DNA from: Tridacna crocea
Lineage: Eukaryota; Mollusca; Bivalvia; Cardiida; Cardiidae
Reading direction: 5' to 3'
Assembly: GCA_943736015.1 (NCBI GenBank)
Contig: OX031063.1
Coordinates: forward strand, 3,577,001 to 3,641,000
DNA length: 64,000 nucleotides
How positions within the stretch are numbered: the stretch's first letter is position 1; the number at the start of each line of letters is the position of its first letter. Positions 1 to 9,624 of the stretch are shown piece after piece. A program made the translations under genes and the position numbers. The notes below the pieces were generated by a model. It was not told where the DNA came from. It ran no database searches and saw only the letters and a list, made by a program, of their open reading frames with translations.

Positions 1-32
1 AACTAGTAATCATTTTTGTCTTTGATAGGATT

Positions 33-99
33 GAAAACATTGTGGGAAAAGGAGAAAATGCTGGTAACCTGCATTGTCTCCTTTTCTCAGATTTTTTTC
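33..99. repeat. Degenerate hairpin, unit 1
   Basis: The left arm at 33-64 is identical to the left arm of the MITE core hairpin. The right arm (TGCATTGTCTCCTTTTCTC, then ATTTTTTTC) pairs with several mismatches. It belongs to the decayed MITE copy. Confidence 0.7.
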
Positions 100-169
100 A
101 AAAGCTTTCTCTTTCGGGGGTGTTAAAAGGCGTCATTGTGTGGTAAAAGGTTAACAAGTATAAACAGAA

Positions 170-178
170 CCCCCCCCC
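170..178 (+). repeat. Variable C-tract
   Basis: The tract has 9 C here. By unit from 1 to 34 the counts are 9, 8, 10, 9, 9, 10, 8, 8, 8, 8, 11, 9, 8, 9, 8, 8, 8, 8, 10, 11, 10, 10, and then 8 in every unit from 23 to 34. It accounts for much of the unit length variation. Confidence 0.9.
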
Positions 179-182
179 TTTA

Positions 183-226
183 CCAATCAGCCAATCAAAT
201 CCTATCCCTCTGTGAAATTATCCAAT
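183..226 (+). promoter_or_regulatory. Cluster of three CCAAT boxes
   Basis: CCAAT occurs at 183-187, 191-195 and 222-226, each followed by CA. CCAAT is the NF-Y core. Whether these are bound is unknown; they recur in every unit. Confidence 0.3.
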
Positions 227-236
227 CACAGAAGCT

Positions 237-466
237 TTAACCCTTTCCCAAACAAGCCCTGGTTTTTAAGGGTCTGGAATAGTAGCCTTTTGAAAACATT
301 GTGGGAAAAGGAGAAAATGCTGGCTAACCAGCATTTTCTCCTTTTCCCACAATGTTTTCTAGCCTATCATAGACAGAAATTATCTTTTCAGCAAGAGTTG
401 AATTGTCGTCTGCAAATGCTTCCAATTTAGTCTAGTCCAAAAGTTTGTCGTTTGGGAAAGGGTTAA
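237..466. mobile_element. piggyBac-like MITE, unit 1 copy (230 bp with TTAA ends)
   Basis: The left end TTAACCCTTTCCCAAAC (237-253) is the exact reverse complement of the right end at 450-466. Removing the TTAA on each side leaves an element that starts CCCTTTCCC and ends GGGAAAGGG. A TTAA target duplication with ends beginning CCC is the usual signature of piggyBac-family elements. At 226 bp it has no room for a transposase, so it would be non-autonomous. The centre holds a 68-bp hairpin. The same element sits at the same place in every unit, so insertion preceded amplification. Family assignment rests on the ends only; a different TTAA-targeting family is possible. Confidence 0.75.
292..359. 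repeat. 68-bp perfect-arm hairpin in the MITE core
   Basis: A 32-bp arm from GAAAACATTGTGGG (292) to AATGCTGG (323) is followed by the loop CTAA and by its exact reverse complement (328-359). TAGCC occurs on both sides (283-287 and 360-364), which could be a trace of a separate foldback insertion, though four T residues intervene on the left. All units retain the paired arms. Confidence 0.95.
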
Positions 467-479
467 GGAAATCAGCATG

Positions 480-606
480 GGGCCCAGTCAGCCAATCAGA
501 GGCTTCGAGAAATTCAAAACTGGGCCCAGTCAGCCAATCAGAGGCTTCGAGATATTCAAAGTTGGGCCCAGTCAGCCAATCAGAGAGCTTGAAAATTACT
601 TCAAAA
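480..606 (+). repeat. Three 42-bp tandem repeats with GGGCCC and CCAAT
   Basis: Copies start at 480, 522 and 564 with GGGCCCAGTCAGCCAATCAG. The first two are nearly identical (GAAATTC against GATATTC); the third diverges after CAGAG. Each has a CCAAT box (492, 534, 576) and a GGGCCC palindrome. In units 24 and 29 the first copy also reads GATATTC, as if corrected from the second. Confidence 0.95.
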
Positions 607-624
607 TGGCGCCCTAATATATAG
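603..624 (+). promoter_or_regulatory. Possible promoter core: AAAATGGCGCC and TATATAG
   Basis: AAAATGGCGCC (603-613) resembles YY1 or E2F sites, and TATATAG (618-624) is a TATA-like box, directly downstream of three CCAAT boxes. An AATAAA follows at 831-836. The combination could drive a transcript of roughly 200 nt, but each motif is short and may be coincidental. Unit 22 has AATACATAG here, which breaks the TATA-like box. Confidence 0.25.
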
Positions 625-830
625 ATAGAAAACAGTGAACAAAAAACGGCATAAAAGTGGATTTACAGTCTTCTTTGAAGGCTGCTGTGCAGTCCTAGGC
701 AAACTGCTAGGCATGCACCACCCACACATGCCAGATTTCACTGAAAAAGGGCCAAAATTTAAGAAATCAGGGTGGCAGAAGACCTTGTTTTGGTCTGTTC
801 AAGCGCCCTTGCAAGAGTTACTTCCCTTGA

Positions 831-836
831 AATAAA
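831..836 (+). terminator. AATAAA, possible polyadenylation signal
   Basis: A canonical hexamer lies about 210 bp downstream of the TATA-like box, with T/C-rich sequence after it. In AT-rich DNA this is expected by chance fairly often. Confidence 0.2.
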
Positions 837-1075
837 CCCTTGATGCCCCTTTATCCCTTAATTAGATTTCCTGACTCAGACCACATTAAATTCTGCGCAT
901 TGAATAAGCCAAAATGATCAATGTACAGTGTAAAAACCCCAGAAATTAATGTGACAAGTGGCTAAAAAAGGACTGAATACTCTTTCAGTAGCAATTGATT
1001 CCCATTGCACGAATCAAACAAAGGGAATTGAAGTGTAATTTTTCTAATCTCTTCAAACCGCAACAAGAAACCCAG

Positions 1076-1789
1076 TTACGTCGACTGCCGTATCATACGT
1101 GCCAGTTACGCACATGCCAAAACACCAGGAAATAATGTGACAAGTGGCTAAAAAAAGACTGAAGACTCTTTCAGTAGCAACTGCTTCCTGTTGCATAAGT
1201 CAAACAAAGAGAACTAAATTTCTAATATATTTTTTCTCTCCAATCTCTTTATACTGTGACGACATATACCCATTTACGTAGACTACCGTCTCTCGTAGGT
1301 GCCACTTACGTATCCTCGAAAACATGAAAAATTGACCTACGGAACATTTCCTAGCAGACGACACATGTTTCTTAAGTCAAATATAGGGAACTAAATTTCT
1401 GATTTTTTTTTTCTCCATTGTCTTTATACCATGACAACAAACCCATTTATGTTGACTACCGTCTCATAGGTGCCAGTTACGTATCCGCGAAAACATGAAA
1501 AATGGACTTTTGGAACATTTTGTAGCAGACGACACCTGTCGTTTAAGTCAATCATAGGGATTTTTCTTTTTCGTTTTCTCTCACTAGGGCCATCGATTTG
1601 GTTACGATGACTATCTCACCCATACGTGATGGTTACGTGCTACGCATAAAATCGTAAAATCAACTTAGACACTTTCGGAGGCAACTGAAACCTGTTGCAC
1701 AAATCAAAAAAAAAGGTAAACCGAATGCTTCCCTGTTTTCTTACCAGGGTCAATTTTGGTGACCTTGCGAGTCAAAAGTCAATGTTATG
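1076..1789 (+). promoter_or_regulatory. Paired TTACG motifs in the subrepeats
   Basis: TTACG or its one-base variant TTATG occurs in pairs 30-32 bp apart: 1076/1106, 1274/1306, 1447/1477 and 1602/1633, with a last single TTATG at 1785. Several read TTACGTA, the core of PAR/C/EBP-type bZIP sites. The pairing follows from the subrepeat structure, but the core is better kept than the bases around it. Confidence 0.3.
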
Positions 1790-1821
1790 TTTAACTGCTG
1801 CGCAAAAATATAAAATTCAGA

Positions 1822-1835
1822 AGCAACCGGTTGCT
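1822..1835. repeat. 14-bp perfect palindrome AGCAACCGGTTGCT
   Basis: A gap-free palindrome in the last subrepeat. I found it unchanged in the units I checked. It may be a protein-binding dyad or chance. Confidence 0.6.
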
Positions 1836-1855
1836 GTTGCGGAAACTTTTTCCGG

Positions 1856-2051
1856 TTAAAAAAAATCTTGAACTAGTTTGAAGAATTTAAAAATAGGCCA
1901 TAAAGATACAATAAGATGTAAGAATAACTAGTAATCATTTTTGTCTTTGATAGGATTGAAAACATTGTGGGAAAAGGAGAAAATGCTGGTAACCTGCATT
2001 GTCTCCTTTTCTCAGATTTTTTTCAAAAGCTTTCTCTTTCGGGGGTGTTAA
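1856..2051. mobile_element. Decayed, inverted relative of the MITE across the unit 1/2 junction
   Basis: From GGTTAA (1856) to GTGTTAA (ending 2051) the sequence follows the reverse complement of the intact MITE. TAATCATTTTTGTC and TTTGATAGG correspond to the reverse complement of the MITE segment CCTATCATAGACAGAAATTA. The 32-bp hairpin arm is repeated exactly at 1958-1989, and TTTTCAAAAG matches the other flank of the hairpin. The second arm (TGCATTGTCTCC and onward) and both ends have diverged or lost bases. It repeats at every unit junction; in unit 1 the right part is 1-126. Confidence 0.6.
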
Positions 2052-3849
2052 AAGGCGTCATTGTGTGGTAAAAGGTTAACAAGTATAAACAGAACCCCCC
2101 CCTTTACCAATCAGCCAATCAAATCCTATCCCTCTGTGAAATTATCCAATCACAGAAGCTTTAACCCTTTCCCAAACAAGCCCTGGTTTTTAAGGGTCTG
2201 GAATAGTAGCCTTTTGAAAACATTGTGGGAAAAGGAGAAAATGCTGGCTAACCAGCATTTTCTCCTTTTCCCACAATGTTTTCTAGCCTATCATAGACAG
2301 AAATTATCTTTTCAGCAAGAGTTGAATTGTCGTCTGCAAATGCTTCCAATTTAGTCTAGTCTAAAAGTTTGTCGTTTGGGAAAGGGTTAAGGAAATCAGC
2401 ATGGGGCCCAGTCAGCCAATCAGAGGCTTCGAGAAATTCAAAACTGGGCCCAGTCAGCCAATCAGAGGCTTCGAGATATTCAAAGTTGGGCCCAGTCAGC
2501 CAATCAGAGAGCTTGAAAATTACTTCAAAATGGCGCCCTAATATATAGATAGAAAACAGTGAACAAAAAACGGCATAAAAGTGGATTTACAGTCTTCTTT
2601 GAAGGCTGCTGTGCAGTCCTAGGCAAACTGCTAGGCATGCACCACCCACACATGCCAGATTTCACTGAAAAAGGGCCAAAATTTAAGAAATCAGGGTGGC
2701 AGAAGACCTTGTTTTGGTCTGTTCAAGCGCCCTTGCAAGAGTTACTTCCCTTGAAATAAACCCTTGATGCCCCTTTATCCCTTAATTAGATTTCCTGACT
2801 CAGACCACATTAAATTCTGCGCATTGAATAAGCCAAAATGATCAATGTACAGTGTAAAAACCCCAGAAATTAATGTGACAAGTGGCTAAAAAAGGACTGA
2901 ATACTCTTTCAGTAGCAATTGATTCCCATTGCACGAATCAAACAAAGGGAATTGAAGTGTAATTTTTCTAATCTCTTCAAACCGCAACAAGAAACCCAGT
3001 TACGTCGACTGCCGTTTCATACGTGCCAGTTACGCACATGCCAAAACACCAGGAAATAATGTGACAAGTGGCTAAAAAAAGACTGAAGACTCTTTCAGTA
3101 GCAACTGCTTCCTGTTGCATAAGTCAAACAAAGAGAACTAAATTTCTAATATATTTTTTCTCTCCAATCTCTTTATACTGTGACGACATATACCCATTTA
3201 CGTAGACTACCGTCTCTCGTAGGTGCCACTTACGTATCCTCGAAAACATGAAAAATTGACCTACGGAACATTTCCTAGCAGACGACACATGTTTCTTAAG
3301 TCAAATATAGGGAACTAAATTTCTGATTTTTTTTTTCTCCATTGTCTTTATACCATGACAACAAACCCATTTATGTTGACTACCGTCTCATAGGTGCCAG
3401 TTACGTATCCGCGAAAACATGAAAAATGGACTTTTGGAACATTTTGTAGCAGACGACACCTGTCGTTTAAGTCAATCATAGGGATTTTTCTTTTTCGTTT
3501 TCTCTCACTAGGGCCATCGATTTGGTTACGATGACTATCTCACCCATACGTGATGGTTACGTGCTACGCATAAAATCGTAAAATCAACTTAGACACTTTC
3601 GGAGGCAACTGAAACCTGTTGCACAAATCAAAAAAAAAGGTAAACCGAATGCTTCCCTGTTTTCTTACCAGGGTCAATTTTGGTGACCTTGCGAGTCAAA
3701 AGTCAATGTTATGTTTAACTGCTGCGCAAAAATATAAAATTCAGAAGCAACCGGTTGCTGTTGCGGAAACTTTTTCCGGTTAAAAAAAATCTTGAACTAG
3801 TTTGAAGAATTTAAAAATAGGCCATAAAGATACAATAAGATGTAAGAAT
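1926..3849 (+). repeat. Satellite unit 2 (1,924 bp)
   Basis: The MITE is at 2161-2390. The tract has 8 C. A private CTAAAAG replaces CCAAAAG near 2361, inside the MITE, and CCGTTTCAT replaces CCGTATCAT. By eye these are the only three differences from unit 1, about 99.8% identity. Confidence 0.98.
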
Positions 3850-5774
3850 AACTAGTAATCATTTTTGTCTTTGATAGGATTGAAAACATTGTGGGAAAAG
3901 GAGAAAATGCTGGTAACCTGCATTGTCTCCTTTTCTCAGATTTTTTTCAAAAGCTTTCTCTTTCGGGGGTGTTAAAAGGCGTCATTGTGTGGTAAAAGGT
4001 TAACAAGTATAAACAGAACCCCCCCCCCTTTACCAATCAGCCAATCAAATCCTATCCCTCTGTGAAATTATCCAATCACAGAAGCTTTAACCCTTTCCCA
4101 AACAAGCCCTGGTTTTTAAGGGTCTGGAATAGTAGCCTTTTGAAAACATTGTGGGAAAAGGAGAAAATGCTGGCTAACCAGCATTTTCTCCTTTTCCCAC
4201 AATGTTTTCTAGCCTATCATAGACAGAAATTATCTTTTCAGCAAGAGTTGAATTGTCGTCTGCAAATGCTTCCAATTTAGTCTAGTCCAAAAGTTTGTCG
4301 TTTGGGAAAGGGTTAAGGAAATCAGCATGGGGCCCAGTCAGCCAATCAGAGGCTTCGAGAAATTCAAAACTGGGCCCAGTCAGCCAATCAGAGGCTTCGA
4401 GATATTCAAAGTTGGGCCCAGTCAGCCAATCAGAGAGCTTGAAAATTACTTCAAAATGGCGCCCTAATATATAGATAGAAAACAGTGAACAAAAAACGGC
4501 ATAAAAGTGGATTTACAGTCTTCTTTGAAGGCTGCTGTGCAGTCCTAGGCAAACTGCTAGGCATGCACCACCCACACATGCCAGATTTCACTGAAAAGGG
4601 CCAAAATTTAAGAAATCAGGGTGGCAGAAGACCTTGTTTTGGTCTGTTCAAGCGCCCTTGCAAGAGTTACTTCCCTTGAAATAAACCCTTGATGCCCCTT
4701 TATCCCTTAATTAGATTTCCTGACTCAGACCACATTAAATTCTGCGCATTGAATAAGCCAAAATGATCAATGTACAGTGTAAAAACCCCAGAAATTAATG
4801 TGACAAGTGGCTAAAAAAGGACTGAATACTCTTTCAGTAGCAATTGATTCCCATTGCACGAATCAAACAAAGGGAATTGAAGTGTAATTTTTCTAATCTC
4901 TTCAAACCGCAACAAGAAACCCAGTTACGTCGACTGCCGTATCATACGTGCCAGTTACGCACATGCCAAAACACCAGGAAATAATGTGACAAGTGGCTAA
5001 AAAAAGACTGAAGACTCTTTCAGTAGCAACTGCTTCCTGTTGCATAAGTCAAACAAAGAGAACTAAATTTCTAATATATTTTTTCTCTCCAATCTCTTTA
5101 TACTGTGACGACATATACCCATTTACGTAGACTACCGTCTCTCGTAGGTGCCACTTACGTATCCTCGAAAACATGAAAAATTGACCTACGGAACATTTCC
5201 TAGCAGACGACACATGTTTCTTAAGTCAAATATAGGGAACTAAATTTCTGATTTTTTTTTTCTCCATTGTCTTTATACCATGACAACAAACCCATTTATG
5301 TTGACTACCGTCTCATAGGTGCCAGTTACGTATCCGCGAAAACATGAAAAATGGACTTTTGGAACATTTTGTAGCAGACGACACCTGTCGTTTAAGTCAA
5401 TCATAGGGATTTTTCTTTTTCGTTTTCTCTCACTAGGGCCATCGATTTGGTTACGATGACTATCTCACCCATACGTGATGGTTACGTGCTACGCATAAAA
5501 TCGTAAAATCAACTTAGACACTTTCGGAGGCAACTGAAACCTGTTGCACAAATCAAAAAAAAAGGTAAACCGAATGCTTCCCTGTTTTCTTACCAGGGTC
5601 AATTTTGGTGACCTTGCGAGTCAAAAGTCAATGTTATGTTTAACTGCTGCGCAAAAATATAAAATTCAGAAGCAACCGGTTGCTGTTGCGGAAACTTTTT
5701 CCGGTTAAAAAAAATCTTGAACTAGTTTGAAGAATTTAAAAATAGGCCATAAAGATACAATAAGATGTAAGAAT
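3850..5774 (+). repeat. Satellite unit 3 (1,925 bp)
   Basis: The MITE is at 4087-4316 and the C-tract has 10 C. One A is missing from the CTGAAAAAGG run near 4594, so the small open frame that the other units hold is shifted here. CCGTATCAT is shared with units 1 and 4. Confidence 0.98.
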
Positions 5775-7699
5775 AACTAGTAATCATTTTTGTCTTTGAT
5801 AGGATTGAAAACATTGTGGGAAAAGGAGAAAATGCTGGTAACCTGCATTGTCTCCTTTTCTCAGATTTTTTTCAAAAGCTTTCTCTTTCGGGGGTGTTAA
5901 AAGGCGTCATTGTGTGGTAAAAGGTTAACAAGTATAAACAGAACCCCCCCCCTTTACCAATCAGCCAATCAAATCCTATCCCTCTGTGAAATTATCCAAT
6001 CACAGAAGCTTTAACCCTTTCCCAAACAAGCCCTGGTTTTTAAGGGTCTGGAATAGTAGCCTTTTGAAAACATTGTGGGAAAAGGAGAAAATGCTGGCTA
6101 ACCAGCATTTTCTCCTTTTCCCACAATGTTTTCTAGCCTATCATAGACAGAAATTATCTTTTCAGCAAGAGTTGAATTGTCGTCTGCAAATGCTTCCAAT
6201 TTAGTCTAGTCCAAAAGTTTGTCGTTTGGGAAAGGGTTAAGGAAATCAGCATGGGGCCCAGTCAGCCAATCAGAGGCTTCGAGAAATTCAAAACTGGGCC
6301 CAGTCAGCCAATCAGAGGCTTCGAGATATTCAAAGTTGGGCCCAGTCAGCCAATCAGAGAGCTTGAAAATTACTTCAAAATGGCGCCCTAATATATAGAT
6401 AGAAAACAGTGAACAAAAAACGGCATAAAAGTGGATTTACAGTCTTCTTTGAAGGCTGCTGTGCAGTCCTAGGCAAACTGCTAGGCATGCACCACCCACA
6501 CATGCCAGATTTCACTGAAAAAGGGCCAAAATTTAAGAAATCAGGGTGGCAGAAGACCTTGTTTTGGTCTGTTCAAGCGCCCTTGCAAGAGTTACTTCCC
6601 TTGAAATAAACCCTTGATGCCCCTTTATCCCTTAATTAGATTTCCTGACTCAGACCACATTAAATTCTGCGCATTGAATAAGCCAAAATGATCAATGTAC
6701 AGTGTAAAAACCCCAGAAATTAATGTGACAAGTGGCTAAAAAAGGACTGAATACTCTTTCAGTAGCAATTGATTCCCATTGCACGAATCAAACAAAGGGA
6801 ATTGAAGTGTAATTTTTCTAATCTCTTCAAACCGCAACAAGAAACCCAGTTACGTCGACTGCCGTATCATACGTGCCAGTTACGCACATGCCAAAACACC
6901 AGGAAATAATGTGACAAGTGGCTAAAAAAAGACTGAAGACTCTTTCAGTAGCAACTGCTTCCTGTTGCATAAGTCAAACAAAGAGAACTAAATTTCTAAT
7001 ATATTTTTTCTCTCCAATCTCTTTATACTGTGACGACATATACCCATTTACGTAGACTACCGTCTCTCGTAGGTGCCACTTACGTATCCTCGAAAACATG
7101 AAAAATTGACCTACGGAACATTTCCTAGCAGACGACACATGTTTCTTAAGTCAAATATAGGGAACTAAATTTCTGATTTTTTTTTTCTCCATTGTCTTTA
7201 TACCATGACAACAAACCCATTTATGTTGACTACCGTCTCATAGGTGCCAGTTACGTATCCGCGAAAACATGAAAAATGGACTTTTGGAACATTTTGTAGC
7301 AGACGACACCTGTCGTTTAAGTCAATCATAGGGATTTTTCTTTTTCGTTTTCTCTCACTAGGGCCATCGATTTGGTTACGATGACTATCTCACCCATACG
7401 TGATGGTTACGTGCTACGCATAAAATCGTAAAATCAACTTAGACACTTTCGGAGGCAACTGAAACCTGTTGCACAAATCAAAAAAAAAGGTAAACCGAAT
7501 GCTTCCCTGTTTTCTTACCAGGGTCAATTTTGGTGACCTTGCGAGTCAAAAGTCAATGTTATGTTTAACTGCTGCGCAAAAATATAAAATTCAGAAGCAA
7601 CCGGTTGCTGTTGCGGAAACTTTTTCCGGTTAAAAAAAATCTTGAACTAGTTTGAAGAATTTAAAAATAGGCCATAAAGATACAATAAGATGTAAGAAT
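5775..7699 (+). repeat. Satellite unit 4 (1,925 bp)
   Basis: The MITE is at 6011-6240 and the C-tract has 9 C. The unit carries CCGTATCAT and I saw no private substitution. Confidence 0.98.
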
Positions 7700-9624
7700 A
7701 ACTAGTAATCATTTTTGTCTTTGATAGGATTGAAAACATTGTGGGAAAAGGAGAAAATGCTGGTAACCTGCATTGTCTCCTTTTCTCAGATTTTTTTCAA
7801 AAGCTTTCTCTTTCGGGGGTGTTAAAAGGCGTCATTGTGTGGTAAAAGGTTAACAAGTATAAACAGAACCCCCCCCCTTTACCAATCAGCCAATCAAATC
7901 CTATCCCTCTGTGAAATTATCCAATCACAGAAGCTTTAACCCTTTCCCAAACAAGCCCTGGTTTTTAAGGGTCTGGAATAGTAGCCTTTTGAAAACATTG
8001 TGGGAAAAGGAGAAAATGCTGGCTAACCAGCATTTTCTCCTTTTCCCACAATGTTTTCTAGCCTATCATAGACAGAAATTATCTTTTCAGCAAGAGTTGA
8101 ATTGTCGTCTGCAAATGCTTCCAATTTAGTCTAGTCCAAAAGTTTGTCGTTTGGGAAAGGGTTAAGGAAATCAGCATGGGGCCCAGTCAGCCAATCAGAG
8201 GCTTCGAGAAATTCAAAACTGGGCCCAGTCAGCCAATCAGAGGCTTCGAGATATTCAAAGTTGGGCCCAGTCAGCCAATCAGAGAGCTTGAAAATTACTT
8301 CAAAATGGCGCCCTAATATATAGATAGAAAACAGTGAACAAAAAACGGCATAAAAGTGGATTTACAGTCTTCTTTGAAGGCTGCTGTGCAGTCCTAGGCA
8401 AACTGCTAGGCATGCACCACCCACACATGCCAGATTTCACTGAAAAAGGGCCAAAATTTAAGAAATCAGGGTGGCAGAAGACCTTGTTTTGGTCTGTTCA
8501 AGCGCCCTTGCAAGAGTTACTTCCCTTGAAATAAACCCTTGATGCCCCTTTATCCCTTAATTAGATTTCCTGACTCAGACCACATTAAATTCTGCGCATT
8601 GAATAAGCCAAAATGATCAATGTACAGTGTAAAAACCCCAGAAATTAATGTGACAAGTGGCTAAAAAAGGACTGAATACTCTTTCAGTAGCAATTGATTC
8701 CCATTGCACGAATCAAACAAAGGGAATTGAAGTGTAATTTTTCTAATCTCTTCAAACCGCAACAAGAAACCCAGTTACGTCGACTGCCGTTTCATACGTG
8801 CCAGTTACGCACATGCCAAAACACCAGGAAATAATGTGACAAGTGGCTAAAAAAAGACTGAAGACTCTTTCAGTAGCAACTGCTTCCTGTTGCATAAGTC
8901 AAACAAAGAGAACTAAATTTCTAATATATTTTTTCTCTCCAATCTCTTTATACTGTGACGACATATACCCATTTACGTAGACTACCGTCTCTCGTAGGTG
9001 CCACTTACGTATCCTCGAAAACATGAAAAATTGACCTACGGAACATTTCCTAGCAGACGACACATGTTTCTTAAGTCAAATATAGGGAACTAAATTTCTG
9101 ATTTTTTTTTTCTCCATTGTCTTTATACCATGACAACAAACCCATTTATGTTGACTACCGTCTCATAGGTGCCAGTTACGTATCCGCGAAAACATGAAAA
9201 ATGGACTTTTGGAACATTTTGTAGCAGACGACACCTGTCGTTTAAGTCAATCATAGGGATTTTTCTTTTTCGTTTTCTCTCACTAGGGCCATCGATTTGG
9301 TTACGATGACTATCTCACCCATACGTGATGGTTACGTGCTACGCATAAAATCGTAAAATCAACTTAGACACTTTCGGAGGCAACTGAAACCTGTTGCACA
9401 AATCAAAAAAAAAGGTAAACCGAATGCTTCCCTGTTTTCTTACCAGGGTCAATTTTGGTGACCTTGCGAGTCAAAAGTCAATGTTATGTTTAACTGCTGC
9501 GCAAAAATATAAAATTCAGAAGCAACCGGTTGCTGTTGCGGAAACTTTTTCCGGTTAAAAAAAATCTTGAACTAGTTTGAAGAATTTAAAAATAGGCCAT
9601 AAAGATACAATAAGATGTAAGAAT
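7700..9624 (+). repeat. Satellite unit 5 (1,925 bp)
   Basis: The MITE is at 7936-8165 with 9 C before it. CCGTTTCAT appears here and in every later unit. Confidence 0.98.

Larger units (their letters stand above)
880..1855 (+). repeat. Six nested, diverged subrepeats, unit 1
   Basis: Matching landmarks (AGCAA or AGCAG, then TTGCA or an equivalent, then a TCAAA-like stretch) start at 990, 1176, 1353, 1524, 1680 and 1822. Spacings fall steadily: 186, 177, 171, 156, 142 bp. The first two copies share a nearly exact block, GTGACAAGTGGCTAAAAAA, at 951 and 1137. Later copies are more diverged and carry CGAAAACATGAAAAAT blocks (about 1317 and 1492). This kilobase holds no gene that I can recognise. 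Confidence 0.85.
1..1925 (+). repeat. Satellite unit 1 (1,925 bp), reference unit
   Basis: This unit is dissected in separate entries. It has a 9-C tract, the variant CCGTATCAT near 1089 (shared with units 3 and 4), TTATG at 1447-1451 and the long A-tract after CACAAATC near 1700. The intact MITE is at 237-466. Confidence 0.98.

Noticed and set aside
283-364. TAGCC direct repeats as a target-site duplication of a separate foldback insertion
   Set aside because: Four unpaired T residues separate the left TAGCC from the hairpin, five bases can match by chance, and the decayed MITE copy lacks the flanks. Kept only as a remark.
212-430. Open frame of 72 codons (97-98 where the C-tract has 8 or 11 C) across the MITE
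   Set aside because: It starts with GTG or TTG, translates the inverted-repeat ends and hairpin of the MITE, changes length with the C-tract, and is stopped in units 28, 33 and 34 by TTTAGAAAAC. It is not a plausible gene.
480-563. RNA polymerase III A-box/B-box-like motifs (GGGCCCAGTCAG and GGCTTCGAG) in the 42-bp repeats
   Set aside because: The A-box-like match lacks the leading T and has other mismatches, the B-box-like match is poor, and spacing within a copy (about 21 bp) is too short. No tRNA fold follows.
480-606. CENP-B box
   Set aside because: TTCG occurs in CTTCGAGAAATTC, but the required downstream A and CGGG positions do not match, here or at TTTCGGGGG.
635-835. A 66-codon open frame (first codon GTG) present in nearly all units
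   Set aside because: It starts with GTG, which is not a normal eukaryotic start; the first in-frame ATG is at 713, leaving about 40 codons. Unit 3 has a frameshift, the sequence shows no recognisable domain, and its persistence is explained by the near-identity of the units.
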